From: CAYGUK01 sp964352985
GTDB lineage: Bacteria; Pseudomonadota; Gammaproteobacteria; JAHCLG01
Assembly: GCA_964352985.1 (NCBI GenBank)
Contig: CAYGUK010000022.1
Coordinates: forward strand, 1 to 46,111
Length of the DNA: 46,111 nt
Direction of reading: 5' to 3'
The translations under genes were made by a program, and so were the position numbers. The notes beneath the pieces were generated by a model. The model had not been told where the DNA came from and made no database searches. It saw only the letters and a list, made by a program, of their open reading frames with translations. How positions within the stretch are numbered: position 1 is the stretch's first letter; each line of letters opens with the position of its first letter. Positions 31,615-39,794 of the stretch are shown one piece after another.

Positions 31615-32568
31615 ATGTCGACATCGCAAATCGATCCCAATAAAAAACAACGCGCGCAAGATAAATTATCACGGATCCCAGTGAAAATTGCGAAAACAGA
31701 AGCACCATTACGAAAACCAGACTGGATCCGTATTCGCATTCCGGCAAGCAACAAAATTGCCGAATTAAAACAAAAATTGCGGGCAAATAATTTAGTCACC
31801 GTTTGTGAAGAAGCATCCTGCCCTAATCTTGCTGAATGTTTTAATCACGGCACTGCAACTTTTATGATAATGGGAGACAAATGCACCAGACGTTGCAGTT
31901 TTTGTGACGTTGCTCATGGTCGTCCTGATCCTCTCGATCCGAATGAACCTGAAAATTTGGCAAAAACCATTGCTGATATGCAATTAAAATATGTGGTAAT
32001 CACTTCAGTCGATCGTGATGATTTACGCGACGGCGGTGCAAAGCACTATGCGGAATGCATTCAACAAGTCCGGGCAAAAAATAAAACCATCAAAATAGAA
32101 GTGTTAGTGCCTGATTTTCGTGGCCGCATGGATAAAGCGTTTCAAGCGTTACAAGATAATTTACCCGATGTGTTTAACCACAACATTGAAACTGTGCCTC
32201 GTCTCTATAAACAAGCGCGTCCTGGCTCTGACTATCAATGGTCACTAAACATTTTAAAAAACTTCAAAGCATTACATCCTAATATTCCTACTAAATCAGG
32301 TATTATGCTTGGTTTAGGTGAAGAAGATGATGAAGTGATTCAAACCATGAAAGATTTACGCGCTCATGATGTTGATATGATTACTTTGGGCCAATATTTA
32401 CAACCGAGTTTTTATCATTTACCTGTTTCTCGATACGTTACACCAGCGCGCTTCAATGAATTTGGCGAAATGGCGAAAGAAATGGGATTTTCACATGTTG
32501 CGAGCGGTCCGTTAGTTCGCTCTTCGTATCATGCCGATAAACAAGCAGCAGGTGAAAAGGTCAGTTAA
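31615..32568 (+). CDS. lipA: Lipoyl synthase LipA
   Basis: 317 residues. Radical-SAM cluster CTRRCSFCD (Cys90, 94, 97) and the auxiliary-cluster motif CEEASCPNLAEC (Cys64, 69, 75), both complete; VASGPLVRSSYHAD near the C-terminus contains the conserved R-S-x-Y. Inserts two sulfurs into protein-bound octanoyl groups made by LipB, giving lipoate for pyruvate and 2-oxoglutarate dehydrogenases and the glycine cleavage system. Its stop codon overlaps the start of the next gene (TAATG). Confidence 0.98.
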   Translation: MSTSQIDPNKKQRAQDKLSRIPVKIAKTEAPLRKPDWIRIRIPASNKIAELKQKLRANNLVTVCEEASCPNLAECFNHGTATFMIMGDKCTRRCSFCDVAHGRPDPLDPNEPENLAKTIADMQLKYVVITSVDRDDLRDGGAKHYAECIQQVRAKNKTIKIEVLVPDFRGRMDKAFQALQDNLPDVFNHNIETVPRLYKQARPGSDYQWSLNILKNFKALHPNIPTKSGIMLGLGEEDDEVIQTMKDLRAHDVDMITLGQYLQPSFYHLPVSRYVTPARFNEFGEMAKEMGFSHVASGPLVRSSYHADKQAAGEKVS

Positions 32569-34571
32569 TGTTAATCGACGAACTCCGACCGATTGTCCAC
32601 TGGGTTTCGCATCATCCTTATGTGGGTTTAGGATTTGCATTTGTTATTTCATTTCTCGAGTCTCTCGCGATTGTGGGTATCATCGTTCCTGGCTCGGTGT
32701 TTATGACAGCAATCGGCACCTTGGTGGGTTCCGGCATCTTACCTTTTTGGGCAACTTTGATTTGGGCCGCCTTTGGTGCAATTGTTGGTGATGTTTTGAG
32801 CTTTTGGTTAGGTTATCATTTTCACGATCGGATCCGGACAATCTGGCCCGTATCGAGATATCCTGTGTTACTCGAGAAAGGACAAGCTTTTTTTGAACGA
32901 CATGGAAAAAAAAGTATATTTCTCGGCCGATTTGCTGGCCCCATGCGACCAGTAATTCCCATGCTCGGTGGCATGATGGATATGCGAGTCAAACCATTTT
33001 TGATTACTGATTTTATTTCCGCATTTCTTTGGGCACCCACCTATATGTTACCGGGTATTTTATTAGGTGCCGCATCGTTAGCATTACCTCCTGAAATTGC
33101 GACACGACTTATTTTAATCGTGATTTTAGCGATTTTTTTGATCTGGTTTTTTTCTTGGTTGATCAAACGGATTTATTTGTGGCTTTGTCAACTTTGTTCA
33201 TTGATGAATAGATTTTTTTGGCGCGCAATGATGGCTACAGCAAATGGAAAAAGATTTACGATTTGGCTTCATCCTCAAGATCCAGAAGATCATGCGCAAC
33301 TCAATCGTGCTCTATACTGTTTACTGCTAATCCTATTTATTATATTTATAGTTTGGGATGTAAAACATTTTGGCATGTTAGATAATTTGAATCACAGCGT
33401 TTATTATTTAATGCAAAGTTTTAGAAGTGATTTACTCGATAAAATTGCCGTATACCTCACTATTTTAGGCGATAAAAAAATTATTATTCCCACATTTTTT
33501 ATTATTTTTGCTTATTTAATTGGGAAAAAACACTACCGATTTGCTTTTCACTGGTTAGGACTAATCATCGTTACTGCCGCCACGATATTTATTTTAAAAG
33601 AATTAGTCGCCATTCCACGACCAGGCGATCTCACGCCAGAATTAAATTACTCATTTCCAAGTGGTCATGCCACACTATCGATTATTTTTTATGGTTTTAT
33701 GGCAAGTTTCATTTGTGATAGAACAAAAAAATCCTTACACCGATTCATTTACATTATTACCACTCTCATTATATTAATCGTTTGCTTATCAAGATTATAT
33801 CTTGGCGCTCATTGGCTAACAGATATTATCGGTGGATTACTATTAGGTAGTATTATGTTTGAATTGACTTCACTTTCATTACATCGTTATCAAACAAATA
33901 CGCCTAGTCTCAAATATTTTACGCTAATTACTTTAGGTTTATTCGTCATTCTTGCTGGCACCTATAACATAGTATTCTATAAATCATTAATGAAACCTTT
34001 TACCCGCAGCTGGCAAATAACCAACGTATCCATGCAAGCTTGGTGGAATGAACATGATACGGTTCCAATTGTGAGAAGCAATCGCTTAGGACAACCCACA
34101 CAGTTAATGAATATCGAATGGTTTGATAATCTCAATAACATAAAACAACTTCTCGTTAACCATAATTGGCAGCTAGCACCTGAACGTAGCTTTACCACAA
34201 CACTGCATAGAATTGCGGCCCAACATGGCACACATCAATTACCCATATTAGAAGTTTTATATGATAATACCGCACCGCTGTTAGTATTAACGCATCCCGG
34301 CGTAAAGGGATCTAAACCGATTGTGTTACGTTTATGGCAATCACATTTTACCGTAGAACACAAAACCTTATATATTGGCACAGTCTATTTTCAGGAAGTT
34401 CATCAAGGGATTAGTTTTTTCCATAAACATAATTATTCAAATAAACCGACAAATCCAGCATTAAACGAGCTGTTTGTGTTTTTAAGTCATCAAGATACAA
34501 AAATAATTAATACTACATCCAATCGTAGACCTATCATCATAGGACCAATATTACTTATCCGTCATCGCTAG
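32568..34571 (+). CDS. DedA - PAP2 phosphatase - LssY-type fusion membrane protein
   Basis: 667 residues, three modules. Residues ~1-210: DedA/SNARE-associated domain (LGFAFVISFLESLAIVGIIVPGS, FFERHGKKSIFLGRFAGPMRPVIPMLGGMM). Residues ~240-440: PAP2 lipid phosphatase with all three motifs, KELVAIPRP (about 344-352), PSGHA (about 364-368) and SRLYLGAHWLTD (about 407-418). Residues ~475-660: LssY-like C-terminal domain. DedA proteins flip undecaprenyl phosphate/phospholipids and PAP2 enzymes dephosphorylate lipid pyrophosphates, so recycling of a lipid carrier is plausible. The architecture is known from Legionella LssY-like proteins. TAATG overlap with lipA implies translational coupling. Confidence 0.92.
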   Translation: MLIDELRPIVHWVSHHPYVGLGFAFVISFLESLAIVGIIVPGSVFMTAIGTLVGSGILPFWATLIWAAFGAIVGDVLSFWLGYHFHDRIRTIWPVSRYPVLLEKGQAFFERHGKKSIFLGRFAGPMRPVIPMLGGMMDMRVKPFLITDFISAFLWAPTYMLPGILLGAASLALPPEIATRLILIVILAIFLIWFFSWLIKRIYLWLCQLCSLMNRFFWRAMMATANGKRFTIWLHPQDPEDHAQLNRALYCLLLILFIIFIVWDVKHFGMLDNLNHSVYYLMQSFRSDLLDKIAVYLTILGDKKIIIPTFFIIFAYLIGKKHYRFAFHWLGLIIVTAATIFILKELVAIPRPGDLTPELNYSFPSGHATLSIIFYGFMASFICDRTKKSLHRFIYIITTLIILIVCLSRLYLGAHWLTDIIGGLLLGSIMFELTSLSLHRYQTNTPSLKYFTLITLGLFVILAGTYNIVFYKSLMKPFTRSWQITNVSMQAWWNEHDTVPIVRSNRLGQPTQLMNIEWFDNLNNIKQLLVNHNWQLAPERSFTTTLHRIAAQHGTHQLPILEVLYDNTAPLLVLTHPGVKGSKPIVLRLWQSHFTVEHKTLYIGTVYFQEVHQGISFFHKHNYSNKPTNPALNELFVFLSHQDTKIINTTSNRRPIIIGPILLIRHR

Positions 34572-34691
34572 TTGAAGTGGATGTTTAAATTACAATTCTC
34601 ATTTTTTCGGAAGTAGTTCGTTTTTAATTTTACATTTTTGTCTTAGATAAAGTGCTAATTTTGAATGGGGAAAATTGTAAAAAGGAATTTT

Positions 34692-34724
34692 ATGAAAAAA
34701 GAGGAATTCGAGATTAATAATTAA
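34692..34724 (+). pseudogene. Possible 5' gene remnant cut by the MITE-like element
   Basis: ATG AAA AAA GAG GAA TTC ... AAT TAA: ten codons preceded by AAAAAGGAATTTT, a convincing ribosome-binding site. The stop lies directly beside the outer end of the left inverted repeat. It may be the start of a gene lost after insertion, or chance. Confidence 0.25.
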
Positions 34725-34725
34725 T

Positions 34726-34985
34726 ATCTACTAAGTGATAGTGTGACTGAGTTTATTTTTATCTGCCTTTAAATGAGATGTCCACTATCTCCCGTGCCAG
34801 TTAAAATGTTAACATTTTATTGTTGTTATTAATGCATTAGTGCTCACGGCTTGTTCTTGTTTTGAATGTTTATTGTTATTATATTTCAAATTTTTTATTA
34901 TTATCTTATTACTAATGCTTTAACATTTTATAGCAAACTCCTAGATAGACAATTTTTTTTAAGTCACACTATCAGCGGAGTAGAT
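34726..34985. mobile_element. MITE-like element, ~260 bp, with imperfect terminal inverted repeats
   Basis: Left end 34726-34748 and right end 34962-34985 are inverted copies: outer ATCTACT (7 of 7) and inner TGATAGTGTGACT (13 of 13), separated by AAG on the left and CCGC on the right. The interior has no coding capacity, is AT-rich except for a stretch near 34779-34800, and contains the 18-bp palindrome TAAAATGTTAACATTTTA (34802-34819). No clear target-site duplication. The structure suggests a non-autonomous transposon or the remains of an insertion sequence. Confidence 0.45.
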
Positions 34986-35228
34986 GGTTATATAATACCC
35001 TAAAAAACTTAAGAGAATCTTAAGAATCCAGATTAATGGTCAAAATCTACCCTGATTTTTTAAGGTTAAATAAGACTTAATAAAGAAAATTAAAGTTATC
35101 TAGACATTTTGACAAAATAAATCGGCATCAATTTAAATCAACACATCCTTATAAATTTAAAGGAAATAATTTAAATAGCTAAAGATCGTGATAAAATTTT
35201 AAAATCATGCTTTTACTAGGATAAACCT

Positions 35229-35618
35229 ATGAAATTTTTAAACAATTTAAATGCAGCATTCACCTCTGGTTTAATCGGAGCCATCGCTTTGGTTATTTGC
35301 CTGGTACTCATTTTTGGGCAACCTACTGATTTGAAATTCACGTTATATCGCTTAATGATTTGGGGGGGGATATGGGGAATATTACTCGTTTTACCCATTT
35401 TTACAAAACATTGGTTTTTACGCGGATCGTTAATTGGCATTACTGTGATTTTATTTAATTTTATTGTTCTCATGCCACTGAGTAATCAGGGTTTTTTTGC
35501 ATCTCACGCAAGTGCGAGCATGTTCTTTGGAAACATCATATTAAATTATATTTGGGGTATTGTCGCAGGAGCTTGGTATTTTATGAGTTATACCCGTTGT
35601 TTTAATAAAAATACTTAA
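35229..35618 (+). CDS. Small four-helix membrane protein of unknown function
   Basis: 129 residues with four hydrophobic segments: about 12-30 (SGLIGAIALVICLVLIFG), 42-60 (MIWGGIWGILLVLPIF), 67-85 (GSLIGITVILFNFIVLMPL) and 103-122 (NIILNYIWGIVAGAWYFMSY). No motif recognised. AGGA lies 7 nt before the ATG, and a terminator follows at 35642. Monocistronic. Confidence 0.75.
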   Translation: MKFLNNLNAAFTSGLIGAIALVICLVLIFGQPTDLKFTLYRLMIWGGIWGILLVLPIFTKHWFLRGSLIGITVILFNFIVLMPLSNQGFFASHASASMFFGNIILNYIWGIVAGAWYFMSYTRCFNKNT

Positions 35619-35641
35619 TTTGTCCTAAGTCAGTATTATCA

Positions 35642-35683
35642 AAGACAGGTAAATCAATGATAGCTTTTACTTGTCTTATTTTT
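35642..35683 (+). terminator. Intrinsic terminator after the small membrane protein gene
   Basis: 12-bp stem AAGACAGGTAAA / TTTACTTGTCTT with one G-U pair and a 12-nt loop, followed by ATTTTT. A second, smaller hairpin GTCCTT-AAAAA-AAGGAC lies at 35692-35708. Confidence 0.8.
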
Positions 35684-35748
35684 GCATTTAAGTCCTTAAA
35701 AAAAGGACATAATATTAATAGGTTAACAGAAGATTATCGTGTGATTAA

Positions 35749-35777
35749 TTGACATAAGTGCAGGTGACGACTATTTT
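35749..35777 (+). promoter_or_regulatory. Sigma-70 promoter of the acyltransferase-ligase cassette
   Basis: -35 TTGACA (35749-35754, consensus), 17-bp spacer, -10 TATTTT (35772-35777). It lies 35 bp upstream of the GTG start at 35812 and downstream of the preceding terminator, so the two-gene cassette is its own transcription unit. Confidence 0.65.
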
Positions 35778-35811
35778 TAATATATAAGATTGCAAAAAAA
35801 AGGATGTAACG

Positions 35812-37002
35812 GTGAAAGGGATATTACAGCGTTGCCAAGACGTTTATAGTCTATTGTGTAAGCGTTGGCAATGTTATATCGCAACTTCCCCCGATGAAAT
35901 AAATGAATGTCATAACATTAGAAAGATCGTGTTTGGTTATGAACTAAGACGATTACATCATGATCCTACTTACAATCCAGGTGGCGATGAATTAATCGAT
36001 CATGCTTCAAGTTATTTAGTTTGCAAAGATAGGAAAAAAAATAAAATTATTGGATTTTGTCGCATTACACCCGCGCATTTAATTACGCGTTATGATACAT
36101 GCCGTGAAATTTATCAACTCTATAGATTTCCAGATAGTTTACAACAACGAATTTGGATAGTTTCACGTTATGCGTTTTTGCCTCAATATCGTAAAACCTT
36201 AGCGTCACTTGTTATCATGCAATCACTTTATCATCACGCACTTTCTTTTGGCTGCCCATTAAGTATTAGTGTATGTGAACCCATTGTTTTTCATTTTTAC
36301 AAACGAATTGGCTACCATGCTATCGATAAAATTCAACCTAGTCCATTTGGTGGCTTTCGGATACCCATTGCGATAGTACCGCAAGATATCAATTATTTTA
36401 AAAAAATAAATTCTCCTCTTTATCGATACGCTCAAAAAATAAAATATCCTGAAGAAAAACTCGGTTTACTTTGGTGGTATAACTGCAATCTTCAACCCCA
36501 TTCTATTGGATTTAAATTAGTCGATGACAGTGATATTGATTTAGATCGTATTATTTTATTTGAAAATATTTCGAAACATGGTCGAAAACTTTTAACAAAA
36601 AATAGCATTTTAATAGAATGTAACGTGGATGATAATATTTTAAAACAAGGTTCAGGTGATCGCATGCTAGGTATGATCTACCATGGCGAAGTAAATATCA
36701 TCCGCTATCATAAAGTGATCGCCACACTTAAAGCTGGCGATTGGTTTGGTGAATTAGGCCATTTATTATATCAACCAAACCATGATGATTTAATTGTTTG
36801 TCAAAATCAAACTCAAATTATTTTATTTAGCTTATCCATCTTAAAAAACTTATCTAACACCAAAGATAAAAGCGAGCTTTGGAAAAATCTTTGTTACATA
36901 CTCGCTAATAAAATGAAAAATACGCTAGAAACATCACCGCCCTTCCGAACAGCAAATGAGGATAGAAACCATGACCCAGTCATCATATTTAACCAAAAAT
37001 AG
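35812..37002 (+). CDS. FeeM/LuxI-like N-acyltransferase fused to a cyclic-nucleotide-binding-like domain
   Basis: 396 residues, GTG start with AAGGATG upstream. Residues ~20-190 resemble the GNAT-related autoinducer-synthase/N-acyl amino acid synthase (FeeM) and PEP-CTERM-associated acyltransferase group: CHNIRKIVFGYEL near the N-terminus, an acidic substrate loop, KIIGFCRITP, WIVSRYAFLPQYR and FYKRIGYHAI. Residues ~255-345 are CNB-like: LTKNSILIECNVDDNILKQGSGDRMLGMIYHGEVNIIRYHKVIATLKAGDWFGELGHLL. The Arg that normally contacts the cyclic phosphate after FGEL is not visible, so ligand binding is uncertain. Likely makes an N-acyl product from acyl-ACP or acyl-CoA. Overlaps an adenylating ligase by 32 nt; the pair probably works together. 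Confidence 0.72.
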   Translation: MKGILQRCQDVYSLLCKRWQCYIATSPDEINECHNIRKIVFGYELRRLHHDPTYNPGGDELIDHASSYLVCKDRKKNKIIGFCRITPAHLITRYDTCREIYQLYRFPDSLQQRIWIVSRYAFLPQYRKTLASLVIMQSLYHHALSFGCPLSISVCEPIVFHFYKRIGYHAIDKIQPSPFGGFRIPIAIVPQDINYFKKINSPLYRYAQKIKYPEEKLGLLWWYNCNLQPHSIGFKLVDDSDIDLDRIILFENISKHGRKLLTKNSILIECNVDDNILKQGSGDRMLGMIYHGEVNIIRYHKVIATLKAGDWFGELGHLLYQPNHDDLIVCQNQTQIILFSLSILKNLSNTKDKSELWKNLCYILANKMKNTLETSPPFRTANEDRNHDPVIIFNQK

Positions 37003-37957
37003 TTTATTTGAAAGATATGAAGAATTTCTGCGTAATGGTGGTTGCTCAGAAAAAATGATTGCTAATATTTTAAATCAATCAACATCAAAAGATGATTGTT
37101 TCTTACAAGCGAGTTCCGGCCGACGTGGCAATGTTATTTATATTCCTCGTGATAAAAGCGATATTCTCGATATTTTAAAACGCGTCATGAAACCGTTTGT
37201 TAACTATTATCAAACGACACCCAAACGCGTTGCATTGATTGGTGGCATTTCTCATAATTCGATTAATCAAAATCAATTTTTTGATATTCAATTTCAATCT
37301 TTTAATTTAGATGAAATTAACCAATTAATACAATTTGAACCGGATGTGATTGCTTGTTATCCCAGTATTCTAAGAGATTTATTATTTCATCATGAATTAA
37401 ATTTACAAGCGATTAAAGCATTTAAACTCGGTGGCGAACCGTTATATCCGGCCGATTTAATTAAAATAAATGAATATTGCCCACAAGCTATTACGATTGA
37501 ACAATTTGGCTCGACAGAAATGCCAGCGAGTGCAATACGTTGGTTTTATCCCAAACAAACAAAAGCAAACTACCAATTACAAGACGATCGTTTTGATTAT
37601 AAAATCGATATAACAAAATCAGGTTGGCAAAAATATATATTACGAGATAAATTCGAGCAATTAATGTTTAACATGAGAGATTACTATGACACCGGCGATG
37701 ATCTTAATATTGAAAATAATCAAGTTATCGAATTTAAATGTCGGCAAGATCCCTTATATAAATTTCGCGAAGAAATTAATGATCTCTATTTACAAGGTTG
37801 TATAAATTTACAGTTTGATTTACATAATAAAATGTTATTTTATCAAGCACCGAAATCATTACCAGCTTACATTACAATCGATAACTTGGATTATCAAACA
37901 ATTAAATCCTGCTTACAACGATTACCGAACTCGAATAAATTAGCTTTGATACGATGA
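36971..37957 (+). CDS. Minimal PaaK-like adenylate-forming acyl ligase
   Basis: 328 residues from ATG 36971, chosen because GAGGA lies 8 nt upstream; ATG 36956 overlaps that site. ANL-superfamily motifs in order: ASSGRRGN (47-54, P-loop, usually S-S-G-T-T-G), FKLGGEPLYPADL (151-163), IEQFGSTEMPAS (176-187, the Y/F-G-x-T-E aromatic motif), YYDTGDDL (238-245). The usual phenylacetate-CoA ligase has ~430-440 residues; the N-terminal ~80-100 are missing and the C-terminal lid domain is short. It should activate a carboxylic acid as acyl-AMP, perhaps passing it to CoA or ACP for the upstream acyltransferase. Its 3' end overlaps the convergent membrane-protein gene by 18 nt. Confidence 0.78.
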   Translation: MTQSSYLTKNSLFERYEEFLRNGGCSEKMIANILNQSTSKDDCFLQASSGRRGNVIYIPRDKSDILDILKRVMKPFVNYYQTTPKRVALIGGISHNSINQNQFFDIQFQSFNLDEINQLIQFEPDVIACYPSILRDLLFHHELNLQAIKAFKLGGEPLYPADLIKINEYCPQAITIEQFGSTEMPASAIRWFYPKQTKANYQLQDDRFDYKIDITKSGWQKYILRDKFEQLMFNMRDYYDTGDDLNIENNQVIEFKCRQDPLYKFREEINDLYLQGCINLQFDLHNKMLFYQAPKSLPAYITIDNLDYQTIKSCLQRLPNSNKLALIR

Positions 37958-39439
37958 GCCCATTTGTTTTCTTCTCAGTTTTTTCGCTTCCTCTTCGGCG
38001 GCCTCTTCACTCGCAAATAATTCAGCCATATATGTCATGGCTGCTGCCCTATTTCTCTCCCTCACTTCTCTAATTTTCGCCCATTCTTCACTCGTTAATT
38101 GAGGTTGAGGTAAGTCGACAGTATTAGCCTGAATTGTTGATAATTCTATCATTCGTGTTTGTGAAGCCTGTACTCTTAAAGGATGTTCTGGTCTGATAAT
38201 CACCGAAAGTTGTAGTGAATCTTCTTTTCCTCCTTTCTCATCAGCCGTGACTCTTAAATCGATTGATAACCTATTTAGTTCTTGGAAATCTTCAATCATA
38301 ATATTTTCTCGACGTTGATGTTTTCTATACGCGCGATAAGTTAATGCACCATTTAAACCAATAAAACTGACTAATAACACACCGTTAACGGGATTGATGT
38401 TACCTTCTTTTTCACTTGTCCAAATATTATCGATTAAACCATCCCACAATGCGACACTCGCCACACCGCAAGCAATTAAACTTCGAAAAAAATCTCGAAT
38501 GATAAAAGTAGTGTTTTCAAATTTTCTACCCAATGACGTAAATGATAATAAAAGAAAAGTCATCATGACACCAGGTGGTAATATTAAGATCCGCAATCGA
38601 TTAGGATCTTTACCATCATCAAAAACATCAACGATAAAGTTACCAATAAAACCGATTTCTAAACCATTCCAGGCGAATTCAAGCATTCTTTTTAAACCAT
38701 ATTTGAATCTTTGATTACATGACAATTGGTCTCGAACAGATTCTAACTGCTTGCCTCTCACATTGTCTTTTAAATATACTTCATATGCCCGACGCACATG
38801 AGGAGGCATGCTATTTTTTAATGCTAACCACTCCTCTAACCCTTCAGAATCTGTTGATTTATCTAAATGATATTTCATGTGAGTTGTTAAACGAAAAAGT
38901 TTTAATAATGAAGAATATTTATTTCCTTCAAGACACCGAGGTAAAATATAATCTTTTAAGAATGTAATAAAAATTGCAACCATTCCACTATCTTTTAAAA
39001 GATCGATAATAAGATCAGGATCTAATTGATCAAAATCATTGATTGCCATCACTAAAAAAACGCATGCGCTAAAAAGAAAAACCATTTTATCTAAACTTAG
39101 TTTTGCCACTTCAGATAATTTTTCTAAATAATAGAGGGCGCCCTGTAAACAGTTTTCAGGTGACAATGTGTTTGAGAGTCGTGGAATAATATTTAATTCG
39201 AACGCGTAACCTAATAAGCCCGCGACAAAGGTATAGTAAGACCTTGGTGTCCAGACTTGATTACTGGTCCCGTGACCTGCGGCTTGTGTATAAGACCAAA
39301 GCATAACAGCTTTAATATTAAATTTACCAAACTCCTTCAATAAGTCAAAAACAAAAGTTGCAGAAGACTGCGCTGCGCTTTTTGTACTTTGCCAAACCGT
39401 AGACGGTGAAGGACAACAAGACTTCATATAACTAAACAT
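37940..39439 (-). CDS. Unknown 499-residue multi-pass membrane protein
   Basis: Not recognised. About six to eight hydrophobic segments (for example SYYTFVAGLLGYAFEL, MVFLFSACVFLVMAI, GMVAIFITFLKDYIL, LEIGFIGNFIVDVF, ILILPPGVMMTFLLLSF, NGVLLVSFIGLNGALTY) and a soluble, acidic C-terminus with alpha-helical AEEEAKKLRRK. No transport or enzyme motif. Start ATG 39439 has AAAGGT 8 nt upstream. Convergent with the ligase gene, overlapping its last 18 nt. Like the 452-residue protein at 0.8-2.1 kb it could be a host-directed membrane protein; speculative. Confidence 0.72.
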   Translation of the reverse strand: MFSYMKSCCPSPSTVWQSTKSAAQSSATFVFDLLKEFGKFNIKAVMLWSYTQAAGHGTSNQVWTPRSYYTFVAGLLGYAFELNIIPRLSNTLSPENCLQGALYYLEKLSEVAKLSLDKMVFLFSACVFLVMAINDFDQLDPDLIIDLLKDSGMVAIFITFLKDYILPRCLEGNKYSSLLKLFRLTTHMKYHLDKSTDSEGLEEWLALKNSMPPHVRRAYEVYLKDNVRGKQLESVRDQLSCNQRFKYGLKRMLEFAWNGLEIGFIGNFIVDVFDDGKDPNRLRILILPPGVMMTFLLLSFTSLGRKFENTTFIIRDFFRSLIACGVASVALWDGLIDNIWTSEKEGNINPVNGVLLVSFIGLNGALTYRAYRKHQRRENIMIEDFQELNRLSIDLRVTADEKGGKEDSLQLSVIIRPEHPLRVQASQTRMIELSTIQANTVDLPQPQLTSEEWAKIREVRERNRAAAMTYMAELFASEEAAEEEAKKLRRKQMGSSYQS

Positions 39440-39794
39440 TTTTTTACCTTTGAGATTTAAATAAGATTAAATTTGGAATTAGTTAATATGGTTTCTTATT
39501 GTTAATCATTAATATTATCATAAATGAAATTCAATTTACTCCCCGTATTAATTATGGTTTTCATCGGAATTAATATATGCAAGCATTCCTTTTGTTCAAT
39601 TAATCTACAATTGATTTATGTTAAATTATATTACTTATAAATAACAAGCTTCATATTCTTTAGGATTTATTCTGTTTAATTCTAATAATTTTTTGAAAAA
39701 CTGTTTATCAAAAATTCATTAGTAACTTGCCTAGTAACTATGAATTAAATACTTTATTAAAATTGGGAATTAATTAGTGTATAAAAAAACGTTT
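39440..39794. other. 355-bp AT-rich intergenic region, nothing identified
   Basis: No gene, RNA or clear promoter found. It should hold the promoter of the minus-strand membrane protein and the end of the zapE transcript; a small AAAAACGTTTTT palindrome lies next to the zapE stop. Confidence 0.5.

Larger units (their letters stand above)
34572..35228. other. 657-bp intergenic region with a MITE-like element and a short gene remnant
   Basis: No gene of normal size on either strand. It holds the inverted-repeat element at 34726-34985 and, just left of it, a ten-codon reading frame at 34692-34724 (MKKEEFEINN) with an AAGGA ribosome-binding site. The right part (34986-35228) is AT-rich and should contain the promoter of the gene at 35229; I see no clear consensus there. 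Confidence 0.6.

Noticed and set aside
34572..35228. tRNA or other stable RNA in the long intergenic gap
   Set aside because: No cloverleaf, no CCA end and no GC-rich promoter discriminator; only the inverted-repeat element stands out.
35740..35760. Possible CRP site (TGTGATTAATTGACAT) in front of the CNB-acyltransferase gene
   Set aside because: Only one half matches TGTGA; the second half lacks TCACA. The stretch is better read as the -35 region.
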